From positions 310,001 through 374,000 of the forward strand of contig NZ_JACIFA010000001.1 of NCBI RefSeq assembly GCF_014197135.1: a DNA stretch of 64,000 bases, read 5' to 3'. Of this stretch, positions 9,829-18,280 are shown one piece after another. A model generated the notes under the pieces. The model saw only the letters and a list, made by a program, of their open reading frames with translations. It was not told the DNA's origin and ran no database searches. The translations under genes and the position numbers were made by a program. The first letter of the stretch is position 1. Every line of letters starts with the position of its first letter. The DNA comes from Sphingomonas zeae. Lineage in GTDB: Bacteria > Pseudomonadota > Alphaproteobacteria > Sphingomonadales > Sphingomonadaceae.

Positions 9829-10299
9829 TCAGCCGATGGACCGTCGATAGGTATGCGCGTCGTAATGCCGCCCGTCCGCGCCCTTATAGTAATTGCGCCG
9901 TTCGCCGCATTTGGCGAAGCCGTGGCGGGCGTAGAACAGCGTGGCGGGATTGTTGGAGCGCACTTCCAGATGCAGCGTCTCGACGCCGTGCGCGGCACAG
10001 TCCGCGATCACCGCCTCCACCAGCAGGCTGCCGATGCCATGACGGCGATGCCCCGCCACAACCCCCAGCAGCAGCAATTCCGCCTCGTCCAGCACCGAGC
10101 GGGTCAGCGCAAAGCCCGCCGGTTCCTCGCCCGCCTCGGCGATTAGCAGCTTGATGCCGGGTAGGGCCATCACGCCAAGCAACTGGGAGCGGGTCCAGGC
10201 CTCGCCCCATTGCGGGTCGAAAGTGGCGGTCATGACCTGTTCGACCACGCCGGCGTCGCGCGCGTCACCGGGGCGAAGCGAGATGCCGACGCTCGCCAT
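9829..10299 (-). CDS. rimI: Ribosomal-protein-alanine N-acetyltransferase RimI-like
   Basis: This 156-residue GNAT-fold protein starts at MASVGISLRP. The acetyl-CoA signature RRHGIG is in GVVAGHRRHGIGSLLV, and the typical LEVRSNNPATLFYARHGF follows. RimI acetylates the N-terminus of ribosomal protein S18. The start codon shares a base with the tsaB stop (10299), giving tight coupling; tsaB-rimI pairs are widespread. Confidence 0.92.
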   Translation of the reverse strand: MASVGISLRPGDARDAGVVEQVMTATFDPQWGEAWTRSQLLGVMALPGIKLLIAEAGEEPAGFALTRSVLDEAELLLLGVVAGHRRHGIGSLLVEAVIADCAAHGVETLHLEVRSNNPATLFYARHGFAKCGERRNYYKGADGRHYDAHTYRRSIG

Positions 10300-10937
10300 C
10301 AGGCGACCAGCCCCGAGGGCGTGATCCCGCCGGGCAGCTTGGCATCGGGGGCACGGCCATAGACGGGGCGCGGGGGCAGGGCGATCAGCGCGGGGGGCAG
10401 CCGCCACGCCTCGGCGGCGTCGGGCAGCGCCTCGACCACCGGCAGATCGGGCGACAGCGCGGTCAGCCATCGCACGCCGTTGCCGATCGCGGCCCGCCCC
10501 TCCAGCGCGGCGAGCGCGGCGTCGGGCTTCATCGAGGCGAAGGGGGCCAGGGGCGTCAGATCGCGGGCAAAGGGCTGGACGAAGACCTCGCCATGCCCAC
10601 CCTCCAACACCACCGACAGGGCTTCGTCATCGCGCATCGCGAATCCGGCGGCGGCGACCAACGCCAGCGAACTGTAACCCGAAGCGGCGATGCCCCAGCC
10701 CAACGCCAGCCCCCGCGCGGCGGCGATGCCGACGCGGATGCCGGTGAAGCTTCCCGGTCCGCAATCGACCAGGATGCGCTCGGCGCGGCCGCCATCGGGC
10801 AGGGCGGCGATCATGGGCAGCAGCTTTTCGGCATGGCCGCGCCCGACCACGTCATGCGCGCGCGCGACGGCCCGGTCGCCGTCGAAAAGAGCGACCGAGC
10901 AGGCGGCGGTGGCGGTATCGATGACGAGCGTGCGCAA
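10299..10937 (-). CDS. tsaB: tRNA threonylcarbamoyladenosine biosynthesis protein TsaB
   Basis: This 212-residue ASKHA-fold protein has LVIDTATAACSVALFD at its start and GPGSFTGIRVGIAAARGLA near residue 65. TsaB is the scaffold partner of TsaD in t6A37 synthesis. The frame is open further upstream, but homology begins at LRTLVIDTATA. The best start is a TTG at 10937, 7 nt after the nitroreductase stop. No strong Shine-Dalgarno is visible, so coupled translation is likely. Confidence 0.92.
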   Translation of the reverse strand: MRTLVIDTATAACSVALFDGDRAVARAHDVVGRGHAEKLLPMIAALPDGGRAERILVDCGPGSFTGIRVGIAAARGLALGWGIAASGYSSLALVAAAGFAMRDDEALSVVLEGGHGEVFVQPFARDLTPLAPFASMKPDAALAALEGRAAIGNGVRWLTALSPDLPVVEALPDAAEAWRLPPALIALPPRPVYGRAPDAKLPGGITPSGLVA

Positions 10938-10944
10938 GTTCGGC

Positions 10945-11535
10945 TCAGACGATCCGGTTGGCCTGCTCGAATGCCAGGCGCGGGTTGCGCGGGTGCAGCT
11001 TGGTCGGGTCGCCATAGCCGATGGTCGCGATGAAGTTGGACCGTACCCCCGGCTGATCGGCGAAGAACGCCTTGTCCACCGCGCCCTGGTCGAAGCCCGA
11101 CATCGCGCCCGTATCCAGCCCCAGCGCGCGTGCGGCGAGGATCAGATAGGCGCCCTGGAGCGAGCTGTTGCGGAAGGCCGACGCCTCGCGCAGTTCGGTA
11201 TTGCCGTCGAACCAGCTTTTCGCATCCACATGCGGGAAGAGCTGGGGCAGATATTCGTGGAAATTCACGTCCATGCCGATGATGACGGCGGCGGGGGCGG
11301 CGCGGATCTTGTCCGGATTGCTCCCCGTTGCGCAGTCGGCCAGCTTGTCCTTTGCCTCCTGGCTCAGACACCAGACCATCCGGGCGGGACTCTGGTTCGT
11401 CGAGGTCGGCGGCATCTTCATCAGATCCCACAGCGCGCGAATCTCGTCCTCGCCGACGGGCTTGTCCAGATAATGGTTGAAGGTCCGCCCCTCGCGGAAC
11501 AGCCGGTCCAGGCTGACATCGTCGATCGGGTTCAT
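10945..11535 (-). CDS. Nitroreductase family protein (malonic semialdehyde reductase RutE-like)
   Basis: This 196-residue FMN-dependent nitroreductase fold starts at MNPIDDVSLDRLFREGRTFN. Segments MPPTSTNQSPAR (FMN/phosphate contact) and ALGLDTGAMSGFD match the RutE/YcdI group, which reduces malonic semialdehyde or acts as an NADH dehydrogenase. No rut pyrimidine-utilisation genes are nearby, so the substrate is open. Its ATG shares one base with the nfuA stop (TGATG), placing it in the nfuA-tsaB-rimI string. Confidence 0.9.
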   Translation of the reverse strand: MNPIDDVSLDRLFREGRTFNHYLDKPVGEDEIRALWDLMKMPPTSTNQSPARMVWCLSQEAKDKLADCATGSNPDKIRAAPAAVIIGMDVNFHEYLPQLFPHVDAKSWFDGNTELREASAFRNSSLQGAYLILAARALGLDTGAMSGFDQGAVDKAFFADQPGVRSNFIATIGYGDPTKLHPRNPRLAFEQANRIV

Positions 11536-12116
11536 CAGACCGCCCTGACTTCGGTCACTTCGGGGACATAGTGGCGCAGCAACTGCTCGATACCGTTCTT
11601 CAACGTCGCGGTGGACGAGGGGCATCCGGCGCAGGCACCCTGCATCTTGAGATAGACCTTGCCCTTGTCGAAGCCGCGATAGACGATATCGCCGCCGTCA
11701 TTGGCGACGGCCGGTCGCACGCGCGTGTCGATCAGTTCGCGAATCTGCGCGACGATGTCGGCATCCTCGGGATCGTCGGTGAACGATGCTTCCTCGGACG
11801 GCACGGCAAAATCGGCCGCGCCCTGCTTGAACAGCGGCATCTGCGCCGAGAAATGATCGAGCAATATGCCCAGCAAGTCGGGCTTCACATCGGCCCAGTC
11901 CGTACCGGGGGCTACCGTGACCGAGACGAAGTCGCGGCCGAAGAACACGCCGGTGACATCGCCCAGATCGAAGATGGCCTCGGCCAGCGGACTGGCGGCG
12001 GCTTCCTCGGGCGAGGCGAAGTCGCGGGTACCGCTGTCCATCACCTTGCGGCCGGGCAGGAATTTCAGCGTCGCCGGGTTGGGCGTCGGTTCGGTCTCGA
12101 TCAGCATGGGCTCCAT
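11535..12116 (-). CDS. nfuA: NifU-family Fe-S cluster carrier (Nfu type)
   Basis: The protein has 193 residues with an N-terminal Nfu_N (HIRIP5-like) domain (about 5-90, IETEPTPNPATLKFLPG). The C-terminal NifU domain has the cluster-binding CxxC at Cys162/Cys165 (GACAGCPSS). It delivers 4Fe-4S clusters to apoproteins, a plausible supply for MiaB downstream. The ATG at 12116 was used; the internal Met4 is an equally good start. It is the first gene of the minus-strand block. Confidence 0.93.
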   Translation of the reverse strand: MEPMLIETEPTPNPATLKFLPGRKVMDSGTRDFASPEEAAASPLAEAIFDLGDVTGVFFGRDFVSVTVAPGTDWADVKPDLLGILLDHFSAQMPLFKQGAADFAVPSEEASFTDDPEDADIVAQIRELIDTRVRPAVANDGGDIVYRGFDKGKVYLKMQGACAGCPSSTATLKNGIEQLLRHYVPEVTEVRAV

Positions 12117-12182
12117 GTGGCCCGGCCGGGGGCGCGGATCAAGCAGGTGGCGGGAAAGGATGCGTTTCCCGGCTGCAATCTA

Positions 12183-12902
12183 TCAGGCTATTCCGCCCAG
12201 CAGGCGAAGCATGCCGTCGGCGAGCGCGCGGCCCGGCTGGCGCAGAGGACGGGCGAAGCGCAGGCGCAGGACGATCCGCGCGGCTGCCGCCTCGTTCCAC
12301 AATTCGTGCGGATAGGTGTCGTCGAAGATCAGCGTCTCGCCCTCCGCCCAGCGGACGATCCTGTCGCGCACCCGCATCCGCGCGTCGCCGTCACGCGGCA
12401 CGGCCAGCCCCAAATGACAGGTCAGCAATGCCTTGGTCGTCCCGCGCCGCATCGCGACATGCGCACCGGGACCCAGCAGCGCGAAGGCCGCGTCGTGAAG
12501 CCCGGGCACCTCAGCCAGCGCGGCGGTCGCGATGGGGCAGCGATTCGCCGTCTCGCCCCCGGACGGCAGGGGCACGATCAGGCTTGTCGCCATCGGACCC
12601 GTCATCGCCAGCGCCTCGTCCCGGATGGCGCGCCATTGCCGACGCAGGCCGGCGGTCCAGCCGAAATCGCGGACATCCAGCACCGGTGCGTTCGGCACCA
12701 GCGACGAGCCGGCGATCGCGCCATCGAACATGCGACACAGACCGGCCAGCGCGGGATGGGGCAGGGCGGGGGGCGAGGGCAGGCTGGGCGTGGCGGCGAC
12801 CAGGGTCGGGACAGGGCGCGCGGGCCGCTCGGCCCCGCCCGAATTGTGCCATATTGTGGCCGGTCCCTGACGCTGGGCACTGGCCTTGATCGACTTGGTC
12901 AT
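12183..12902 (-). CDS. Aspartyl/asparaginyl beta-hydroxylase-like dioxygenase
   Basis: The protein has about 239 residues (ATG at 12902; a GTG one codon upstream is also possible). The jelly-roll Fe(II)/2-oxoglutarate region carries HVAMRRGTTKALLTCHLGL, GETLIFDDTYPHELWNE and then RIVLRLR. The arginine-rich, histidine-bearing spacing is that of the AspH/LpxO family. In Gram-negatives such enzymes may hydroxylate lipid A acyl chains or protein Asp/Asn. The first ~60 residues are low-complexity (Pro/Ala) and probably not catalytic. It is separated from nfuA by 66 bp. Confidence 0.82.
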   Translation of the reverse strand: MTKSIKASAQRQGPATIWHNSGGAERPARPVPTLVAATPSLPSPPALPHPALAGLCRMFDGAIAGSSLVPNAPVLDVRDFGWTAGLRRQWRAIRDEALAMTGPMATSLIVPLPSGGETANRCPIATAALAEVPGLHDAAFALLGPGAHVAMRRGTTKALLTCHLGLAVPRDGDARMRVRDRIVRWAEGETLIFDDTYPHELWNEAAAARIVLRLRFARPLRQPGRALADGMLRLLGGIA

Positions 12903-13091
12903 CACGTTCCGAACATCCCCGGCCCGACCCTTGGCGCCCTAGGCATCGACGGCCCTTGTGACGCAGGATCAGCGTTCCCCGGCTACCCCGCCACTGGGTC
13001 GAAATGATGGCGTTCGGCCGCCCAAGAGCGCCGCATTGGGGCAATTTAGGGGCGGCTGGCGATCCGGTGTCCGGCGGGTTAAGAGGGGGGC

Positions 13092-16046
13092 ATGGCGTTT
13101 CCGTCCCGCGCGATGCGCAACCTTGCTCTGCCGGTCCTTCTCGGGCTGGCGATTCCCGTCATCGGCCAGGTGCCCGGCCCCAGCCAGACCGACAATCGGT
13201 CGGTGCCCCAGGGGATGCCGGTGCCCGCCAGCGTGGCGCCCCCCCCTGGCGCGACCGCCGATCCGCTGGCTCCGCTGCCGCCGATCCCCGGCGTCGACCA
13301 GACTCCCTGGCTCTACAAGGGATCGGACCTGCCGCAGGACAAGATGTGGAAGTTCGGGCGACTGGCCAACGGCCTGCGTTTCGCGGTCCGCCGCAACGGC
13401 GTGCCGCCGGGGCAGGTGGCGGTGCGGGTGCGGATCGATGCGGGCTCGCTCAACGAACAGGCGCCCGAGCGGGGCTTTGCCCATCTGATCGAGCATCTGT
13501 CCTTCCGCGGATCGCAGCACGTGCCCGACGGCGAGGCCAAGCGCATCTGGCAGCGGCTGGGCGCGACCTTCGGCTCGGACTCCAACGCGTCGACGACGCC
13601 GACCCAGACGGTCTATCAACTCGACCTGCCCGGCGCGACCGAGGCGGGGCTGGACGAGAGCCTGAAGATTCTCAGCGGCATGATGGCCGCACCCTCGTTG
13701 ACCGCCCAATCGCTGAATGCCGAGCGCCCGGTGGTGCTGGCCGAGCGGCGCGAGCAGCCGGGGCCGCAGGTCCGCTATTCGGACAAGCTGCGCGAGACCT
13801 TCTTTGCGGGACAGCCGCTGGCCGAACGCTCGCCGATCGGCCAGCTCGCCACGCTGGAGGCTGCGACGCCCGAGACGGTGCGCGCCTTCCACGACCGCTG
13901 GTATCGTCCCGAACGCGCGACTGTCATCATCTCGGGCGATATGGACCCGCTGCTGCTGGCCAAGCTGGTCACCAAGAATTTCGGCAGCTGGCAGGGCGTC
14001 GGCCCCAATCCGCCCGACCCGGACTTCGGCAAGCCCAAGGCCGATGCGCCGGTCGCGGGTGCGCTGGTCGAGCCGTCGATGCCGCCGGTCGTCGCCATGG
14101 CGGTGCTGCGCCCCTGGCAGTATCAGGACGACACCGCGATCTTCAACCAGAAGCGGATGGTCGACATGGTCGCCGCCCGCCTCATCAGCCGCCGTCTAGA
14201 GAATCGGGCGCGGGCCGGGGGCAGCTTCCTGCAGGCCGCCGTCGCGCTCGACGACGTGTCGCGCTCGGCCAATATGACGACGGTCAATGTCGTGCCGCTG
14301 GGCGACAATTGGGAAGCCGCGCTGAAGGACGTGCGCGCGGTCATCGCCGACGCGATGGCGACCCCGCCGACCCAAGGGGAAATCGACCGCGAACTGGCCG
14401 ATTACGACGCGATCCTGCGCAACCAGGTCGAGACATCACGGGTCGAGGCGGGGTCGAAACAGGCGGACGACATGGTCGGCGCGCTCGACATCCGCGAAAC
14501 GGTGACCGCGCCCGAAACCAGCTACCAGATCTTCAAACAGGCGGTGGCGGCCAAGATGTTCACCCCCGACACGGTGCTGGCCTCGACCCGCAAGATCTTC
14601 CAGGGCACCGCGACCCGGGGGCTGGTCAACACCCGCACCGTGCAGCCCGATGCGGTCGCCAGGCTGACCGCCGCCCTGAAGGCCGATGTCCGACCGCTCG
14701 CCGAGCAGCGCCGCCGACAGGGTGCGGTCAGTTTCGCCCAACTTCCCAAGCTCGGCACGCCGGGTAAGGTCATGTCGCGCGAGACGGTGTCCGATCTGGG
14801 GCTGGAGCGGGTGACCTTCGCCAATGGCGTGCGCCTGCTGCTGCTCGCCAATGACGGCGAGACGGGGCGCGTGTACCTGCGCGTTCGGTTCGGGCGTGGT
14901 TACGACGCTTTGCCCGCCACCCATGAGAGCCCGGCCTGGGCCGCCGACCTGGCGCTGGTCGCGGGCGGGATCGGCAAGTTCGACCAGGGCGATCTCGACC
15001 GGCTGACCGCCGGGCGGACCATGGGGCTCGACTTCGACATCGACGACGATGCCTTCGCGTTCAACGCGCTGTCCTCGCCCGGGGATTATGCCGACAACCT
15101 GAAACTGATGGCGGCCAAGCTGGTCGCGCCGCGCTGGGACGCGGCGCCGGTCAACCGGGCCAAGGCGGCGATGCTGGCGGGCTATGACGGGTTCGACTCC
15201 TCGCCCGACGGGGTGTTGGGCCATGATCTCGAGCGGTTGCTGCGCGACGGCGATCCGCGCTGGGGCACGCCGCCACGCGATGTGGTGGCGGCGACCACGC
15301 CCCAGGCGTTCAAGGCGCTCTGGGCACCGCTGCTCGCCTCCGGCCCGATCGAGGTGTCGGTGTTCGGCGATGTGAAGGCCGACGACGCGATCAAGGCGGT
15401 GGCGGCCAGCTTCGGCGCGATCCCGGCGCGCAGAGCGGATACCGGCCCGGTGCCTCCGATCCGCTTCCCCGCGCATGTCACGACGCCGGTCGTCCGCTAT
15501 CATACCGGCCCGGCCGACCAGGCGGCGGCGGTGATCGCCTGGCCGACCGGCGGCGGTTCCGCGGGCGATCAGGTCCGTAACCGGCTGGACGTGCTGGCGC
15601 AGGTCTTTGCCGACCGGCTGTTCGATCGGCTGCGCTCGCAGGCGGGGGCGAGCTACAGCCCGCAGGTCGCCAGCCAATGGCCGATCGGCCTTCCCAGCGG
15701 CGGGCGGATGATCGCGATCGGCATGGTCGCGCCCGACAAGGTCGACTTCTTCCTGACGACCGCGCGCTCGATCGCGGCCGATCTGGCGTCCAAGCCGATC
15801 GATGCCGACGAACTGCAACGGATCAAGCGTCCCATGGCGCAGCGCTTGGCGCGCATGGCCTCGGGCAACATGTTCTGGATGCAGCGGCTGGGCGGCGCGG
15901 CCTATGATCCGAAGCGGATCGAGGCGACCCACCGGCTGGCGAAGGATTTCGTGTCGATCGGCCCGGCGGACCTGCAAGCGGTCGCGGCGAAATATCTGCG
16001 GCCCGATACGGATTGGACGCTGAAGGTGGTTCCGAAGGCGAAGTAA
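13092..16046 (+). CDS. M16 family zinc metallopeptidase (insulinase-like, two-domain fusion)
   Basis: The 984 residues begin with an N-terminal export signal (about 1-27), then a Pro-rich linker. The first M16 domain has the inverted zinc motif HLIEH at 131-135. A second, catalytically empty M16 half runs from about residue 560 (GLERVTFANGVRLLLLAND) to the end. This full-length fused form resembles periplasmic pitrilysin/PqqL-like peptidases. A GAGGGGGG Shine-Dalgarno precedes the ATG. It is followed by a palindromic repeat rather than a gene. A second M16 protein is encoded at 56066-58903. Confidence 0.93.
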   Translation: MAFPSRAMRNLALPVLLGLAIPVIGQVPGPSQTDNRSVPQGMPVPASVAPPPGATADPLAPLPPIPGVDQTPWLYKGSDLPQDKMWKFGRLANGLRFAVRRNGVPPGQVAVRVRIDAGSLNEQAPERGFAHLIEHLSFRGSQHVPDGEAKRIWQRLGATFGSDSNASTTPTQTVYQLDLPGATEAGLDESLKILSGMMAAPSLTAQSLNAERPVVLAERREQPGPQVRYSDKLRETFFAGQPLAERSPIGQLATLEAATPETVRAFHDRWYRPERATVIISGDMDPLLLAKLVTKNFGSWQGVGPNPPDPDFGKPKADAPVAGALVEPSMPPVVAMAVLRPWQYQDDTAIFNQKRMVDMVAARLISRRLENRARAGGSFLQAAVALDDVSRSANMTTVNVVPLGDNWEAALKDVRAVIADAMATPPTQGEIDRELADYDAILRNQVETSRVEAGSKQADDMVGALDIRETVTAPETSYQIFKQAVAAKMFTPDTVLASTRKIFQGTATRGLVNTRTVQPDAVARLTAALKADVRPLAEQRRRQGAVSFAQLPKLGTPGKVMSRETVSDLGLERVTFANGVRLLLLANDGETGRVYLRVRFGRGYDALPATHESPAWAADLALVAGGIGKFDQGDLDRLTAGRTMGLDFDIDDDAFAFNALSSPGDYADNLKLMAAKLVAPRWDAAPVNRAKAAMLAGYDGFDSSPDGVLGHDLERLLRDGDPRWGTPPRDVVAATTPQAFKALWAPLLASGPIEVSVFGDVKADDAIKAVAASFGAIPARRADTGPVPPIRFPAHVTTPVVRYHTGPADQAAAVIAWPTGGGSAGDQVRNRLDVLAQVFADRLFDRLRSQAGASYSPQVASQWPIGLPSGGRMIAIGMVAPDKVDFFLTTARSIAADLASKPIDADELQRIKRPMAQRLARMASGNMFWMQRLGGAAYDPKRIEATHRLAKDFVSIGPADLQAVAAKYLRPDTDWTLKVVPKAK

Positions 16047-16047
16047 T

Positions 16048-16172
16048 CCTCCCCTGCAAGGGGAGGGGAACCGTCGCGAAGCGGCGGTGGAGGGGGGCTT
16101 CCTCACAGGACCAACTTTGCGGCACGCCCCCTCCACCAGCCTGCGTCTGGTCCCCCTCCCCGTGCCGGGGAG
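16048..16172. repeat. Palindromic intergenic repeat, family A
   Basis: Terminal hairpins of the form CCTCCCC-loop-GGGGAGG flank a central stem, GGTGGAGGGGGC pairing with GCCCCCTCCACC. Related copies lie at 40506-40629, 56004-56056 (partial) and 62701-62789. It begins one base after the M16 stop, so it may protect or end that transcript. Confidence 0.8.
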
Positions 16173-16305
16173 GAACCACTGGCTTGCCCGCACGTTTTAT
16201 CCGCCAACGACATTTGTGCGGCGCAATAACCGCGCCGCCCTTTCGCTTTGCTTGGCTTTCGGCTATGGCGCGCGGCGACATACCCTCCGAACAAGAGAAA
16301 TTTGC

Positions 16306-18147
16306 ATGAGCCTCCGCAACGTGGCGATCATCGCGCACGTCGACCATGGCAAGACGACCCTGGTCGATCAGCTGTTCCGCCAGTCGGGCACCTTCCGCGA
16401 CAACCAGCGCGTCGAAGAGCGCGCGATGGACTCCAACGACCTGGAAAAGGAGCGCGGGATCACCATTCTCGCCAAGCCGACCTCGGTCGACTGGACTCCG
16501 CCGGGCAGCGACGAATCCATCCGCATCAACATCGTCGACACCCCCGGCCACGCCGACTTCGGCGGCGAGGTGGAGCGCATCCTGTCGATGGTCGACGGCG
16601 TCGTCCTCTTGGTCGACTCGTCGGAAGGCGCGATGCCGCAGACGAAGTTCGTGACCGGCAAGGCGCTGGCGCTGGGCCTGAAGCCCATCGTCGTCGTCAA
16701 CAAGGTCGACCGCGCCGACGCGCGTATCCAGGAAGTTCTGGACGAAGTGTTCGACCTGTTCGTCTCGCTCGACGCGAATGACGAACAGCTGGACTTCCCC
16801 GTCCTCTACGCCTCGGGCCGCAACGGCTATGCCTCGACCGACATGGACGCGCGCGAAGGCACGCTGATCCCGATGTTCGAGACGATCGTGAACCACGTTC
16901 CCGCCCCGAAGGTGGAAGTCGAGGACGTGCCCTTCACCTTCCTGGTGACGCTGCTCGACCGCGACAACTTCCTGGGTCGCATCCTGACCGGTCGCGTCAA
17001 CTCGGGCACGGTCAAGCTGAACCAGGCGATCCACGCGCTCGACGCCAATGGCAATGTCATCGAGACCGGCCGTGCGTCGAAGATCCTGTCGTTCCGCGGC
17101 CTGGACCGCGTTCCGGTCGAGGAAGCCAAGGCGGGCGACATCATCTCGCTGGCGGGCCTCGCCGTCGCGACCGTGGCGAACACCATCGCCGACACGAGCG
17201 TTACCGTGCCGCTCCAGGCGCAGCCGATCGATCCGCCGACGCTGTCGATGCGTTTCGCGGTCAACGACTCGCCGATGGCAGGTCGTGAGGGCACCAAGGT
17301 GACCAGCCGCATGATCCGCGACCGCCTGATGCGCGAAGCGGAATCGAACGTCGCGGTGAAGGTCACCGAGAGCGACGACCGCGACAGCTTCGAGGTCGCC
17401 GGTCGCGGCGAACTCCAGCTGGGCGTTCTGATCGAGACGATGCGCCGCGAAGGCTTCGAGCTGGGCATCAGCCGCCCGCGCGTGCTGTTCGGCGAGGACG
17501 AGGACGGCAAGAAGACCGAGCCGTACGAAACCGTCATCATCGATGTGGACGAGGAATATTCGGGCACGGTCGTCGAGAAGATGAACCTGCGCAAGGCCGA
17601 GATGACCGACATGCGTCCGAGCGGAGGCGGCAAGACCCGCATCACCTTCTCGGCACCGTCGCGCGGCATGATCGGTTACCACGGCGAGTTCCTGTCGGAC
17701 ACGCGCGGCACCGGCATCATGAACCGCCTGTTCGAGCGTTACGGCCCGCACAAGGGCAAGATCGAGGGCCGCAAGAACGGCGTCCTGATCTCGAACGGCG
17801 CGGGCGAAGCGCAGGGCTACGCCCTGGGTCCGCTCGAGGAGCGTGGCATCCTGTTCGTCGGTCACGGCGAGGCGCTCTATGAGGGCATGATCATCGGCGA
17901 GAACGCCAAGACGGATGACCTCGAGGTCAACCCGATGAAGGCGAAGCAGCTGACCAACTTCCGCGCGTCGGGCGGCAAGGACGACGCCATCCGCCTGACC
18001 CCGCCGAAGAAGATGACGCTGGAACAGGCCATTGCCTATATCGACGACGATGAAATGGTCGAAGTGACCCCGAAGTCGATCCGTCTGCGCAAGCGCTATC
18101 TCGACCCGAACGAGCGCAAGCGCGCGGCTCGCGCGAAGGCAGCTTAA
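16306..18147 (+). CDS. typA: Ribosome-associated translational GTPase TypA/BipA
   Basis: This 613-residue protein starts at MSLRNVAIIAHVDHGKTTL. G motifs are AHVDHGKT (about 10-17), DTPGHADFGGEVER and NKVD. The EF-G-like domains II, III and V and the BipA C-terminal domain follow. BipA helps assemble the large ribosomal subunit and is needed under stress and cold. Frames open to 16087, but homology fixes the start at 16306, with AGAGAAA about 8 nt upstream. It ends at a strong terminator. Confidence 0.96.
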   Translation: MSLRNVAIIAHVDHGKTTLVDQLFRQSGTFRDNQRVEERAMDSNDLEKERGITILAKPTSVDWTPPGSDESIRINIVDTPGHADFGGEVERILSMVDGVVLLVDSSEGAMPQTKFVTGKALALGLKPIVVVNKVDRADARIQEVLDEVFDLFVSLDANDEQLDFPVLYASGRNGYASTDMDAREGTLIPMFETIVNHVPAPKVEVEDVPFTFLVTLLDRDNFLGRILTGRVNSGTVKLNQAIHALDANGNVIETGRASKILSFRGLDRVPVEEAKAGDIISLAGLAVATVANTIADTSVTVPLQAQPIDPPTLSMRFAVNDSPMAGREGTKVTSRMIRDRLMREAESNVAVKVTESDDRDSFEVAGRGELQLGVLIETMRREGFELGISRPRVLFGEDEDGKKTEPYETVIIDVDEEYSGTVVEKMNLRKAEMTDMRPSGGGKTRITFSAPSRGMIGYHGEFLSDTRGTGIMNRLFERYGPHKGKIEGRKNGVLISNGAGEAQGYALGPLEERGILFVGHGEALYEGMIIGENAKTDDLEVNPMKAKQLTNFRASGGKDDAIRLTPPKKMTLEQAIAYIDDDEMVEVTPKSIRLRKRYLDPNERKRAARAKAA

Positions 18148-18156
18148 TTAGGGAAC

Positions 18157-18186
18157 GGGCCGGGCGGAAACGTCCGGCCCCTTTTC
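18157..18186 (+). terminator. Intrinsic terminator of typA
   Basis: A 10-bp stem (18157-18166 with 18171-18180, one G-U pair) has a GAAA loop and is followed by CTTTTCTTT. It sits about 10 bp past the typA stop. Confidence 0.9.
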
Positions 18187-18233
18187 TTTGGGCCACGGGC
18201 CGGTGCTGCTCGGGACGCGCAATTCCGACCTCG

Positions 18234-18256
18234 GTTCAGCTTGAGCGAAGTCGAAG
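18234..18256. repeat. Dispersed GCTGAGCGAAG-type repeat, single copy
   Basis: GTTCAGCTTGAGCGAAGTC followed by GAAG matches the elements at 3049-3131, 6656-6682 and 35968-35990. It lies between the typA terminator and the end of the proline-rich protein gene. Confidence 0.6.
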
Positions 18257-18280
18257 CCCACGCCCCGACCTCGCCCAAAA

